Shown piece after piece: positions 49,029-59,819 of a DNA stretch of 64,000 bases. Under the pieces are notes generated by a model. That model had not been told where the DNA came from. It saw nothing but the letters and a program-made list of their open reading frames with translations, and made no database searches. Position numbers and translations under genes: made by a program. Every line of letters starts with the position of its first letter. Within the stretch, counting starts at the first letter, position 1. The DNA is from Chaetoderma sp. LZ-2023a. Taxonomy: Eukaryota > Mollusca > Caudofoveata > Chaetodermatida > Chaetodermatidae. The stretch lies in NCBI GenBank assembly GCA_034401795.1, contig CM067372.1, forward strand, positions 21,814,795 to 21,878,794. Reading direction: 5' to 3'.

Positions 49029-51650
49029 GTAACTTGGTAGCCGTATGTAGAAGAGTTAATGTAACTTGGTAGCTGTATGTAGAAGAGTTAATGTAACTTG
49101 GTAGCTGTATGTAGAAGAGTTAATGTAAGTTGGTAGCTGTATGTAGAAGAGTTAATGTAACTTGGTAGCTGTATGTAGAAGGGTTAATGTAAGTTGGTAG
49201 CTGTATGTGGAAGAGTTAATGTAACTTGATAGCCGTATGTGAAAGAGTTAATGTAACTTGGTAGACGTATGTGAAAGAGTTAATGTAACTTGGTACCCGT
49301 ATGTGGAAGAGTTAATGTAACTTGGTACCCGTATGTGGAAGTGTTAATGTAACTTGGTAGCCGTATGTGGAAGAGTTAATGTAACTTGGTAGCTGTATGT
49401 AGAAGAGTTAATGTAACTTGGTACCCGTATGTGGAAGAGTTAATGTAACTTGCTAGCCGTATGTGGAAGAGTTAATGTAACTTGATAGCCGTATGTGAAG
49501 GAGTTAATGTAACTTGCTAGCCGTATGTGGAAGAGTTAATGTAACTTGATAGCCGTATGTGAAAGAGTTACTGTAACTTGATAGCCGTATGTGGAAGAGT
49601 TAATGTAACTTGATAGCCGTATGTGAAGGAGTTAATGTAACTTGGTACCCGTACGTGCAAGAGTTAATGTAACTTGGTCGCCGTATGTGGAAGAGTTAAA
49701 GTAACTTGGTACCCGTATGTGGAAGAGTTAAGGTAACTTGGTAGCCGTATGTGGAAGAGTTAATGTCACTTGCTAGCCGTATGTGGAAGAGTTAATGTCA
49801 CTTGCTAGCCGTATGTGGAAGAGTTAATGTAAGTTGGTAGCCGTATGTGGAAGAGTTAGAGTAACTTGGTACCCGTATGTGGAAGAGTTAATGTAACTTG
49901 GTAGCCGTATGTGGAAGAGTTAATGTAACTTGGTAGCCGTATGTGGAAGAGTTAATGTCACTTGCTAGCCGTATGTGGAAGAGTTAATGTAAGTTGGTAG
50001 CCGTATGTCGAAGAGTTAATGTACCTTGCTCGCCGTATGGGGAAGAGTTAATGTAACTTGGTAGCCGTATGTGGAAGAGTTAATGTAACTTGGTAGCCGT
50101 ATGTGAAAGAGTTAATGTAACTTGATAGCCGTATGTGAAAGAGTTAATGTTACTTGGTAGCCGTATGTGGAAGAGTTAGTGTAACTTGCTTGCCGTATGT
50201 GGAAGAGTTAATGTAACTTGATAGCCGTATGTGAAAGAGTTAATGTAACTTGCTAGCCGTATGTGGAAGAGTTAATGTAACTTGATAGCCGTATGTGAAA
50301 GAGTTACTGTAACTTGATAGCCGTATGTGGAACAGTTAAAGTAACTTGATAGCCGTATGTGAACGAGTTAATGTAACTTGGTACCCGTATGTGGAAGAGT
50401 TAATGTAACTTGGTCGCCGTATGTGGAAGAGTTAATGTAACTTGGTACCCGTATGTGGAAGAGTTAATGTAACTTGGTAGCCGTATGTGGAAGAGTTAAT
50501 GTAACTTGCTAGCCGTATGTGGAAGAGTTAATGTAAGTTGGTAGCCGTATGTGGAACAGTTAATGTACCTTGCTCGCCGTATGGGGAAGAATTAATGTAA
50601 CTTGGTAGCCGTATGTGGAAGAGTTAATGTAACTTGGTAGCCGTATGTGGAAGAGTTAATGAAACTTGATAGCCGTATGTGAAAGAGTTAATGTTACTTG
50701 GTAGCCGTCAGTGGAAGAGTTAATGTAACTTAGTAGTCGTATATGGAAGCGTTAATGTAACTTAGTAGCTGTATGTAGAAGAGTTACTGTAACTTGGTAC
50801 CCGTATGTGGAAGAGTTAATGTAACTTGGTAGCTGTATGTGAAAGAGTTAATGTAACTTGGTAGCTCTATGTGGAAGAGTTAATGTAACTTGATAGCCGT
50901 ATGTGAAAGAGTTAATGTAACTTGGTACACGTATGTGGAAGAGTTAATGTAACTTGCTAGCCGTATGTGGAAGAGTTAATGTAACTTGATAGCCGTATGT
51001 GAAAGAGTTAATGTAACTTGGTACCCGTATGTGGAAGAGTTAATGTAACTTGATAGCTGTATGTAGAAGAGTTACTGTAACTTGATAGCTGTATGTAGAA
51101 GAGTTAATGTAACTTGGTAGCTGTATGTGGAAGAGTTAATGTAGCTAGGTAGCCGTATGTGGAAGCGTTAATGTAATTGGTAGCTGTATGTGGAAGAGTT
51201 AATGTAACTTGATAGCCGTATGTGAAAGAGTTAATGTAACTTGGTACCCGTATGTGGAAGAGTTAATGTAACTTGGTAGCTGTATGTGGGAGCGTTAATG
51301 TAACTTGGTAGTCGTATGTGGAAGCGTTAATGTAACTTGGTAGCCGTATGTGGAAGAGTTAATGTAACTTGGTAGCCGTATGTGGAAGCGTTAATGTAAC
51401 TTGGTAGACGTATGTGGAAGCGTTAATATAACTTGGTAGCCGTATGTGGAAGAGTTAATGTAACTTGCTAGCCGTATGTGGAAGCGTTACTGTAACTTAC
51501 TAGCCGTATGTGGAAGAGTTAAGGTAACTTGGTAGCCGTATGTGGAAGAGTTAATGTAACTTGGTAGACGTATGTGGAAGAGTTAATGGGACTTGGTAGC
51601 CGTATGTAGAAGAGTTAATGTAACTTGGTATCCGTATGTGGAAGAGTTAA
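49029..51650. repeat. 32-bp minisatellite, about 82 copies
   Basis: The unit contains GTAACTTGGTAGCCGTATGT followed by GGAAGAGTTAAT; the first starts are 49,029 and 49,061. Variants are AGCTGT versus AGCCGT, TACCCG, CTAGCCG and GATAGCC, and GTGAAAG versus GTGGAAG. A few 31-bp units occur (GTAATTGG near 51,174). All frames contain stops, so it is non-coding. Each unit junction carries GTTAATGTAAC, a short inverted repeat. It shares no sequence with the 67-bp array 2.5 kb away. Confidence 0.97.
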
Positions 51651-52335
51651 CCTTAGAGAACAACCATCAAAGGTTGCCTTTCTAGAATTGCAGCTTTGAA
51701 CAAAATGTTGGTGATGCTCATCTAACCATTGAAAGTTATGACACGCTAGTGCACTGTATCACACATGTATGCATTATTACATGAGGGTTTACAGGAACTG
51801 TCCAAACAAAGTTACTACAACAGAAACAAGCATTGCTACTCTCAAATACAATAACATATGCACATTGAAATAGCAGGCACATCAGCAGTATGTTCACATG
51901 TGTTCTACATCAGTTTACTTCCCAAATGTGCATTATTACGTGAATAGCGAATAGTGAGTACATATTAAATACACGCAGATGTGAACGCTGCAACATATTT
52001 CCTCTTGATCAAGGAATAGTAAGGCAATTGCCACACTGCTCATGCTATTAGTGGGCGGTTTCATCATGTTTATTGCTAGGTAACGCATGACAATACGTAT
52101 GTCGGCGATTTTGGTTAGCTGTTTAGTTAGATCAAGCCAACTAAACCATATCTTTAATATATAGATTATTTACTGAATTATTTAGCATTATTAAAAGCAA
52201 TTGGATAGAATGCCGTCTACACGTACCATGGTACACACGAATTTCGATCTTGGATTATCTCATTAACAGGGTGTATGAGCTCAATCAATCATCGTATATG
52301 AAATGGGTAATAAATAGGCAATATATCTATAACAG
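51651..52335. other. unannotated stretch
   Basis: AT-rich unique-looking sequence with no coding or repeat signal that I can support. Confidence 0.5.
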
Positions 52336-52695
52336 CCATTTCATCCCGCAATTTTCCAGTTTTAGGTATGCCCCGTCCATCTCTAGCTAAGCTCCACCCT
52401 CACTACGCTCGTGTTGGGATTGACTATCAATTTCCATTATACAGTAAGCTGTTGAATATTTTGAAACTGCTTTGACTGGATTCTGTTGCTGTCTATGGCA
52501 AACTATTCAACAGCATCTATATTAAATAGTAAAGATGTACAATGCATACAGAAATGCGTAGCCCCTCACCAGTTATGCGTTCGGAACGTACTTATCTACG
52601 TCATCCATGACGTCATTGATTTTAACGTTATTCTACACGTCACATAGTTGATTATGATGTCATTATGATGGATGGATAAACTGGAAAGGCCCATT
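52336..52695 (+). mobile_element. MITE-like element, copy A
   Basis: This stretch matches the reverse complement of about 59,266-59,811. Shared blocks include ATGCCCCGTCCATCTCTAGC, TAAGCTCCACC, CTCGTGTTGGGAT, GTTGAATATTTTGAAACT, TTGACTGGA, TATTAAATAGTA and a TGACGTCA-containing right part ending CTGGAAAGGCCCATT. It contains a shortened hairpin (GCTGTTGAATA at 52,448 against TATTCAACAGC at about 52,504-52,514). Terminal motifs of the family look like AATGG-CCTTTCCA. There is no coding capacity. Confidence 0.65.
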
Positions 52696-52699
52696 ATCA

Positions 52700-53465
52700 G
52701 CAACCAGTGATCATCTATGACATCATAGGTTACACACGTGACTCTATGTGGTTCAGACCATATGCGTACAATGCTATGCGTGTTCGGAATGTGATAACAT
52801 GGAATTGTAAGTAATCTGCTCAAAGCTGGGAAGTTAAATACCAACTAACATGCATACTGCCGCCGCTACATTGAACTGTTACAGTAATGTCGGTGTGTCT
52901 GGTCAAACGAATGCTGGCCATTTGAACAATGATTCTCATGCACTTACGTTCAGCAGTGAACAATGAAACACTGCATAAATGGAACGAGTCAGCGCGTCTG
53001 TAGCAATATGAGAGGAGGCAAGAGCGGTGGGTATCTGAATAATTGATCGGCGTAATTGATTTTTGTGACGAATGGAAAGAAAATGGGTTCAAAAAATGCC
53101 AGAGAGCATGTCCATCTGGTGCATAGATACAACAATTTCTAAATTGGCACGTTTTGTTTTCTGCGCAATCATCGAGTAGACCTACTATGCTATTTGTTCA
53201 TCTGCTTCGAGCTGTTCTATTATACGTGCACTACTGCGTGTTGTTTCTTCAATAATTGTCGCAAATAGAAATGATATTGAATCGTCCTTCCGAGTCAGTA
53301 TCGTCTTCTATCTAGGACAACCGTAATGAAACTTTTAATCCTGATGCGATTTATTTTGCAAACAAGACTAGGCAATAAATATACATAAACCTTACATACA
53401 CCTACGAAATGCGTTAAATACATGACAATAAGCTTACGTTTTACCAGGAGTGTAGTGCTTTTTCA
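52700..53465. other. unannotated stretch
   Basis: No supported feature. The two minus-strand open frames of 82-90 codons show no motif and no coding-like composition. Confidence 0.45.
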
Positions 53466-53468
53466 AAT

Positions 53469-53502
53469 TATTATTAATAATAATAATAATAATAATAATA
53501 AT
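53469..53502. repeat. AAT trinucleotide microsatellite
   Basis: Eleven or so tandem AAT/ATT-type triplets. Confidence 0.9.
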
Positions 53503-53749
53503 TTGATGCGTTTGGAGTTACACCCATTCTACTCTCTGATAAGCCAGATCCATGGGGCTGTGGATCGGAACAGTGATTATTTATTCAGGGGATCGCATGC
53601 ATGTCGATTGATGAGACATTATTGAGTAATCTTTCTTTCTATGCGTTTGTAGAGACCAACCAATGGTTTTTCAAAGGACGTTTATTCAATTAGAATATAA
53701 CATATTTATTTACATGTTCATTCATTTGTTGATGCACAATATTATTCCT

Positions 53750-53882
53750 TCATTCCTTTGTTCATTCGCTCGTTCGTCCTTCCATCTGCCCATTCGATCG
53801 TCCGTCCGCGCACCCGTCTGTCCATCCATATCATCCATCCATCCATCCATACACCCGCCCGTCTGCCAATCCATCTGTCCAT
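53750..53882. repeat. degenerate CATT/CGTC/CATC microsatellite
   Basis: Runs of TTCATTCG, CGTCCGTC and CATCCATC. The SIHPSIHPP-type frame is an artefact of the tetranucleotide. Confidence 0.85.
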
Positions 53883-53962
53883 GACGGCATGAGAGAAACA
53901 TATAAGATTCTTCATATCACATATGACAAGTATTAATTCCAGACCATCCCCCCCACACCCCA

Positions 53963-54121
53963 AGAGCCTTAGCAATAAGAGGGCACATCCAAGTGAACTT
54001 CAACAAAAGAGCTAAGATGAGACCGCGAGAAAAACGCTTTACAATTAGAGTAGATGAACGATGGAACAGTCTGTCAGGAGACGTGATCAATGCGTCAAAG
54101 AAGCGGCTAGTCAAGCACTGA
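53963..54121 (+). pseudogene. C-terminal fragment of a LINE (non-LTR) reverse transcriptase
   Basis: A 52-residue frame ends at TGA 54,119-54,121: RALAIRGHIQVNFNKRAKM, then RPREKRFTIRVDERWNSL, then SGDVINASKKRLVKH. This is the conserved tail found after the thumb of CR1/L2/Jockey-type LINE polymerases (RGH...K.R, then RxFF/FTxRVxxxWNSLPxxVVxA...FKxxLD). The catalytic part is absent: upstream is a C-rich low-complexity stretch and the CATC microsatellite. Downstream sequence to about 54,230 may be the element's 3' end. It is a 5'-truncated relic, as expected for aborted target-primed reverse transcription. Confidence 0.7.
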
Positions 54122-55600
54122 CCGCGCCAAGATATTCTCCACGTCTATGAGGCCAAGATTGACACTTCGAGGCGCACCATACAATCAGTTGTGGATACGG
54201 GTGAAGAGTGTGATGATCTGGACATATAGGAGAATCATATGTCCATAAAACAACGTATGGCTACTTATGGAATGGATTTATCATTTTCATGTCAATACAA
54301 ATAATAATCAAGCTGCTAAAGAATACATCTGTTACATTTGTATGAATAACGTATGACTTGGAAAATACATAAACACCAAGCTTCCTACATTTAAATGCAA
54401 AGTATACAGCGTTAAGATATGTTTAGTCTCGCTATCAGAATATATCGATGCCATGTTTGAAGTTTAAACATTAAAGCGACAGTGCTTTGATATGTTGGTG
54501 GCCGCGAGATGTCATGCGCGATACGGCTAAGTCCATGCAGGTTTAAACACCATTCGACAGCCACGAATATGTATGAGAAAAGGTAATGCGGTAGTGTGAC
54601 GAATTATGCCACCAGTGTGATGTAAGCTAACCGCGTGTTGAGCATATCTAGAATTTATTGGCAAGCATTCATGCACCTTATTCGTCGTACGGATCATGAT
54701 TACGTCACTTTCATCCGATGCCAATGGTGCCAGTCTGGCGCGTGTGCCTAAATCCATTACATCTGTCTGCTAGGTTAATGATCAAACAAGCTTTTGACAA
54801 CGCTATAAATAAATGTATAAATAGGATTCCAGAGAGAAACGTCTGGAGACATGACCGGTCATGTTGAAATCACCGATGAAAAGTTATCCTGGCTGATAAA
54901 TGTATGCTTGATAGAATGACAAACATACCACTCATTCAGCAGTAGAGTTCAAAGACACAAGGAGCACGGTGTATGTAAAGCGATAAATGCCATTGCTATT
55001 CCGCCAGTATACAACGCAACTTACCGCAAAGAGAAAACAGTCAAAGGACGCCAATTCATGCCTTTGTATAAATTAGATAAATTTAAATATATTATTTGCA
55101 TATGTTCTAATTCCTAACTAGTAGATTTTTCCCCTGAATGGGAAGTGCGGAGTGACGTCATTGCGTGAATGATTCCTACGATATGACTTCATCGTGTGAA
55201 TGCTATTTTACTGTTGCTTATTGATAGCTCACAGCAGATCATTCATACATTTTAATGAGATGCAAGACAAACAATAGTGGTTGATAAACGAGAGCTTAAC
55301 TTAGAGCTGATGTCCAGCTGTGTAACTAGACGCCAGATTCGTCCATCATGATAAAATGCAATTGATAGACGAGCACGCGCACGTGGTTAGTAATAAAACA
55401 CATATTCATTTCCAGCTAGTCTCCGCCAATTACCAACTAAGCTCTTATGGTAACAAAAGCTGCCAGTTAAATTAAATAGCAAATTTTCAAAAGACTGTGT
55501 ATATAATTGTAGATACACCCAAGACATACCACTCGGTCGTTTGCTGTCAGACCTTTGCCATTTTCGCGTCGGGCCTGCCTCATTTGATTGTGGCGTCAGC
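54122..55600. other. unannotated stretch
   Basis: AT-rich, no supported genes. A single TGACGTCA lies at 55,153-55,160. Confidence 0.45.
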
Positions 55601-55617
55601 TTAACTTAGTTTCATTC

Positions 55618-55660
55618 TGACGTCAGCCAATTGAGTGACTGAACGGCCCCTTCTTTATAA
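55618..55660 (+). promoter_or_regulatory. CRE - CCAAT - TATA-like motif cluster
   Basis: TGACGTCA (55,618-55,625) is followed at once by CCAAT (55,627-55,631) and TTTATAA (55,654-55,660). The order and spacing resemble a compact polymerase II core promoter with CREB/ATF and NF-Y sites. No credible open frame follows; the ATG at about 55,708 is stopped after three codons. It may be chance or the promoter of a spliced or non-coding transcript. Confidence 0.25.
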
Positions 55661-55990
55661 CAACACACTCATCCTAGCATGGTTATTGCGTCACACACAC
55701 CATCTTGATGGGTACATAGCGTCCATTGCAACGCAATTCATGACACTAGTTCCATCGATTTCATTGACATCTTTGCCTCTTTTCTGTGTTTGCTAATAGC
55801 GGGTATAACAAGTCCATTAGGCCTATATAGTAACGTAGTCCAGGGAACTACAGTTCGTCCTGGGAGCCACATGTCGGCAGCTGACATATTTTCTGAAACA
55901 AGGGTAATATAAGTGCCATTACCAATGTCTGCCAGTTCAATGTTGTTAGCATAACGCGGGAAATGGATTTAGCGCTTTACAGCTTCTACT

Positions 55991-56025
55991 GGGGCGGGGG
56001 GGGGGGGGGGGTGGGGTGGGTGGGG
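55991..56025 (+). repeat. G-rich, quadruplex-prone tract
   Basis: GGGGC, sixteen consecutive G (55,996-56,011), then TGGGG, TGGG and TGGGG. At least four G-runs of three or more with one-base loops satisfy the usual G-quadruplex pattern. Long homopolymers are also error-prone in sequencing. Confidence 0.85.
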
Positions 56026-56029
56026 TCTT

Positions 56030-58620
56030 AATTTATAAATATATTCCAAAGCTGAATTCTGTGAATACCCAGAGAACTGCTCATGCCGGTTGTTCTAGTC
56101 TGTATGTTGTTAATACAATATGTACGTTTATTCAATGGATGAGTCCATTATCTTTGTCTAATGTTGGTAACATGCCACTAATTAAGCTAACGTGTTTCTG
56201 GCTATCGGCCATGCTCCCTGAGACTAATGTCTATGTTTCGTGATGATTACCACGCGGCAGTCTCCGAACTCAGCGCTCAGATTTGCGGAGTGTCAGTATT
56301 CTGTATTTGCAATGATAACGTTTGCCGTGCTAAGTCAATCTAACGTGGAGACACATGAATCGATTACGCCGTTGGGTGGTCAGATTCCAAATTTTTATGT
56401 TCATAGGCCTGCCAATCGAAAAGAGCACGACTGTAATATATAACTATGTGTTTATTATTTAGATGAACGTGTTTCAATTTATCTACGGCAATCCACAAAA
56501 CTGGTCCGACATCACATCTCTATATGGCCTAATATTCCGCGTCAGCGTACCATCGATCAAACTAATAGTAAATCAATATGTGAATAACTCACTGGTTTAA
56601 CGAAGATCCAAATCCAATACAGCAAAACCTGGCTGTGACCACCCGATCTTAATGAACTGCCATCTTACAGTACCATGAACAACTTACTACGGTAAATGAC
56701 CTGCGCACGCAGTCACTCGACTTGAGCGACTACTCTGTGATGGCCAAACACGTTACACGTTAGAGACAGCATTGATGTCAGGTATACACGCGTGCTAGAT
56801 ATGAAGAACAGGTGGACGGTTAGAGGGAGACAATAAAATAATTAAACAACATCTATGTCCTTGCATAACTTCAGATAAAGTGCCTATGTGGTGTTACAGA
56901 TAACATACGCACCTAGGTTCCGGTGCGTGTAGTACGTATTACTACAGCATATCATTGTTGATATCATTGTTACTACAATGTACATTAGGTATAAAGAATA
57001 GACCCATCGGATTTAACTTATTTAGAAATAAGCACTGTTGATAATTCGTCTTATCTGTATTCCCACATTGGTTTATGCAAATCAGAGGTCAATTGCTTCC
57101 AATATTAGTATACTATCACCGCCTAAACTTTGACACCCTGTCAGATGTACTGGTAGACACTCAACCCAGCCCTCCGAAAGTGTCCAACGGGTTGTGTATT
57201 CCTTCATATACAACGTATAGATTAGGGACGCCGACATAATTGCAGATACTTGCTAAATATAATATCAGTCACACGATTAGAGACAATCTTTACAAAGATG
57301 CGTTGCCACTTTCCAATTACTTAACCACACACCACCTTGCAAAAGGTATTGACGCGTCCTATATACCATAGAGCAATGTAACGGTGAACTGTAAAGGCAA
57401 TTGGCATGAAATTAATGTTACCCACTTTTGGAAATGGCAGTCCTACCAATACTCTGTCAGCACTCAGAACAATTCCAACAGGCTGTTCACACAGTTCACA
57501 ATCTGTACGGTCATACAAACGTAGCAACATCATTTTAACACAGGAATGCCTTTCTTCACACAGCAAATATTACTTTCAAACTCAGCCTTTGAAGACTTAA
57601 GTTGTCGTCTTGGAGATGATCTGGAACAGAAACTTGGAACTGGGCACATCACCCAGAGATAAAACCTGCTTACCTAAAATAGGTGTATACACGTGGACAT
57701 ATGGACGTAGGACGTATGGACGTAGCTAGACCATTGCTGTGACCTTCTTGAGATCACTTCTGACATACATATTCATCAAGGGATGTCGTCATAATTTACA
57801 TGTTCAGCCATCTTTATCAATGGTATACGTGAGATGGGCGTCTGGGCGGATTATTATTTCAAATAATAGAAAATAAATCGAAATGGATTAATGAATGGAG
57901 GGATAATTTATCATCCCTGCTCGAAATCAGTCATAGCATTGCGCATTGGCCGTGTGGAAATAACTACATTTGCGCAGTGCAGTTTGAGAGCTTTGAAACG
58001 GTCTACAGCGTGTTCACCTCTGCCGCAAGATACGAATCCAAAAGTTCTATATTCGATCTAGCATTCGTGAATGTAGGTGCATAGAACTGCGCAGTCCCCG
58101 TCTTTTGGACGGGCCTTTAGAAGCCGCTCCTGTCTCACATGGTGTCGGCGCCATAGAGGACGTAAAATAACCCTGGTAGAGCGTGTTAATTCGGCTGGCA
58201 GTAGTGAATACAATATCTGCTCTGATAAGAATAGATGTCAGATGTCAGCTCAGCAGTCAGTTTCTCCATGGCGCCATATGTGATACATAAATACACGTAT
58301 AGTAAATGCACAGGGGCAGACGGCCTAACCTGCGCGTAACGTAATAGGGGTACAGGTGGCCTGGCATAACTAGATTTGCCATCACTCACTGAGAGCGAAT
58401 AGCTGGTAGCCAGCTCACATCATTCCAATATTGACGGATCACCTGACTGTTTGAGAACCGAGAAACGGTAAATGCAATACCAGACCATAACAGTAAGAGG
58501 TTTGTCCTCCTTTCGGCTGCTAACTGATTGGTGTACAAGTACAGTTTCCGTGGAAATACTCTTGTTCAGCAACGGGCCTTCATAATGCCACCAACAATTC
58601 GACAATAAATTTATTTTATT
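56030..58620. other. unannotated stretch
   Basis: Several 60-80 codon open frames on both strands (for example 57,321-57,566 minus and 57,406-57,600 plus overlap each other) carry no motif I recognise. A short imperfect repeat of GGACGTA occurs at about 57,695-57,728. No RNA gene seen. Confidence 0.4.
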
Positions 58621-58679
58621 TTTAATCGACACGCACACATGTACGCCTACACGATGGACGTGGTTAGGGTGGGGTGCTG

Positions 58680-58775
58680 TAGTAAATGTGTGTGCATGTG
58701 CGTGCGTGTGTGCATGCGTACGTACGTGGATACGTACGCACGTGGATGCGTGCGTGTGCGCGCGCGTGTGTATGG
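58680..58775. repeat. GTGC/CGTG/TACG microsatellite
   Basis: Alternating purine-pyrimidine tract with TGTGCATGTG, CGTACGTACG and GTGCGCGCGCG. It is Z-DNA-prone, and the open frames over it on both strands are artefacts. Confidence 0.85.
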
Positions 58776-59265
58776 TGCGCGCATCCCGACATCCGTTCCA
58801 CATTCATCTTGCCATTTGCGCATCAATCCTTCCGTGCCCTTAAAGCAACAACTCCATTTGTACGGACACGGATATGTGTACGCATACGACCGAAATTAAA
58901 ATACCACAGAAGAATACGGGCACGATTGTATCTACAGGTTCGAGTACGTAAACAAAAACCGGACCATGCAGCAATCTCAGAAATTTCGCATACGGAAATG
59001 TATACGGAACGGTTTGAATCGTATATATGAAAACACTTAATACGTTTTCAGTAAGGGAATTAATAGCAATTACCTCACTATTGCGTCACACACTTTATTG
59101 TTTGAATGGGATATCCTCGAAAAGAGACATATTTCTTTTAACGTAGTGTGATTGTTCAAATCCCTTTATGTATGGAGATGCAAATAACGTACACGTATCC
59201 GTATGCGCATCCTTATCCGCGTTGTACCCGTTTTTGAACCCGTTCAAGTGGAATTGTAGCCTAAT

Positions 59266-59811
59266 TCACCTTTTTAGAGTATCCCTCTATCATCTGACGT
59301 CATACTACGACATAATCAGCTAAGCGGCGTGTAAGATGACGTCAAAATCATTACGGCATAAGTGATTCCATTTGGCCCGTCTTTAACTCTTAATAGTCCG
59401 ACACGTTGAACGAATCCAACTTTCCAGAGTATCCATCAAGAATCTGACGTCATATGACGTCATTATCAGCTAAGCGGCGTGTAGGTTGACGTCATACTCA
59501 CTACGTCATAAATGATTCTACATGGCACTTCTTTAACTATTAGTCCGACACGGTTTACGAATTGTTTGTCTCTACTATTTAATAAACATGCTGTTGAATA
59601 TTTTGAAACTAATTTGACTGGACGCTGTTGCTGCCATAGGCAGCGACATCGCCCAGTCAAATTAGTTCCAAAATATTCAATAGATTACTTGTATTGTTTT
59701 CTGGAAATGGATAATCAGGGAGTACAGAGATCGATCGATCCCAACACGAGCGAGGTGTTGGTGGAGCTTAGCTAGAGATGGGCGGGGCATAGATAAAATG
59801 GAAAGGTCCAT
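59266..59811 (-). mobile_element. MITE-like element, copy B (inverted relative to copy A, with internal duplication)
   Basis: The reverse complement of this stretch aligns with 52,336-52,695 over its length. The right end AATGGAAAGGTCCATT (about 59,797-59,812) gives the terminal motif. The left part is duplicated: 59,276-59,416 and 59,426-59,560 are direct repeats spaced about 150 bp, sharing AGAGTATCC, CAGCTAAGCGGCGTGTA and TAGTCCGACACG. It holds five TGACGTCA sites and a hairpin with 45-bp arms (59,591-59,683). No protein is encoded. Confidence 0.65.
59591..59683. repeat. 45-bp-arm hairpin inside MITE copy B
   Basis: TTGAATATTTTG / AACTAATTTGACTGG on the left pairs with CCAGTCAAATTAGTT / CAAAATATTCAA on the right. 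The axis is near 59,637, and only about five mismatches per arm are visible. Length and pairing resemble a small-RNA precursor, but its presence in a dispersed repeat makes a transposon palindrome the simpler reading. Confidence 0.8.
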
Positions 59812-59819
59812 TGTATGTC

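Noticed and set aside
57321..57600. overlapping plus and minus frames of 64-81 codons
   Set aside because: No recognised motif, and both strands are open; cannot be told from chance.
58935..58950. GGTTCGAGTAC, tRNA B-box-like
   Set aside because: No matching A box, acceptor stem or T-arm pairing around it.
58420..59030. overlapping frames of 86-127 codons on both strands
   Set aside because: They depend on the CGTG microsatellite at 58,680-58,775 and show no domain.
58861..59210. imperfect inverted repeat ACACGGATATGTGTACG versus ATACGTGTACG-type arms
   Set aside because: Only about 14 of 17 bases pair across 350 bp, in a region full of TACG-like words; chance is plausible.
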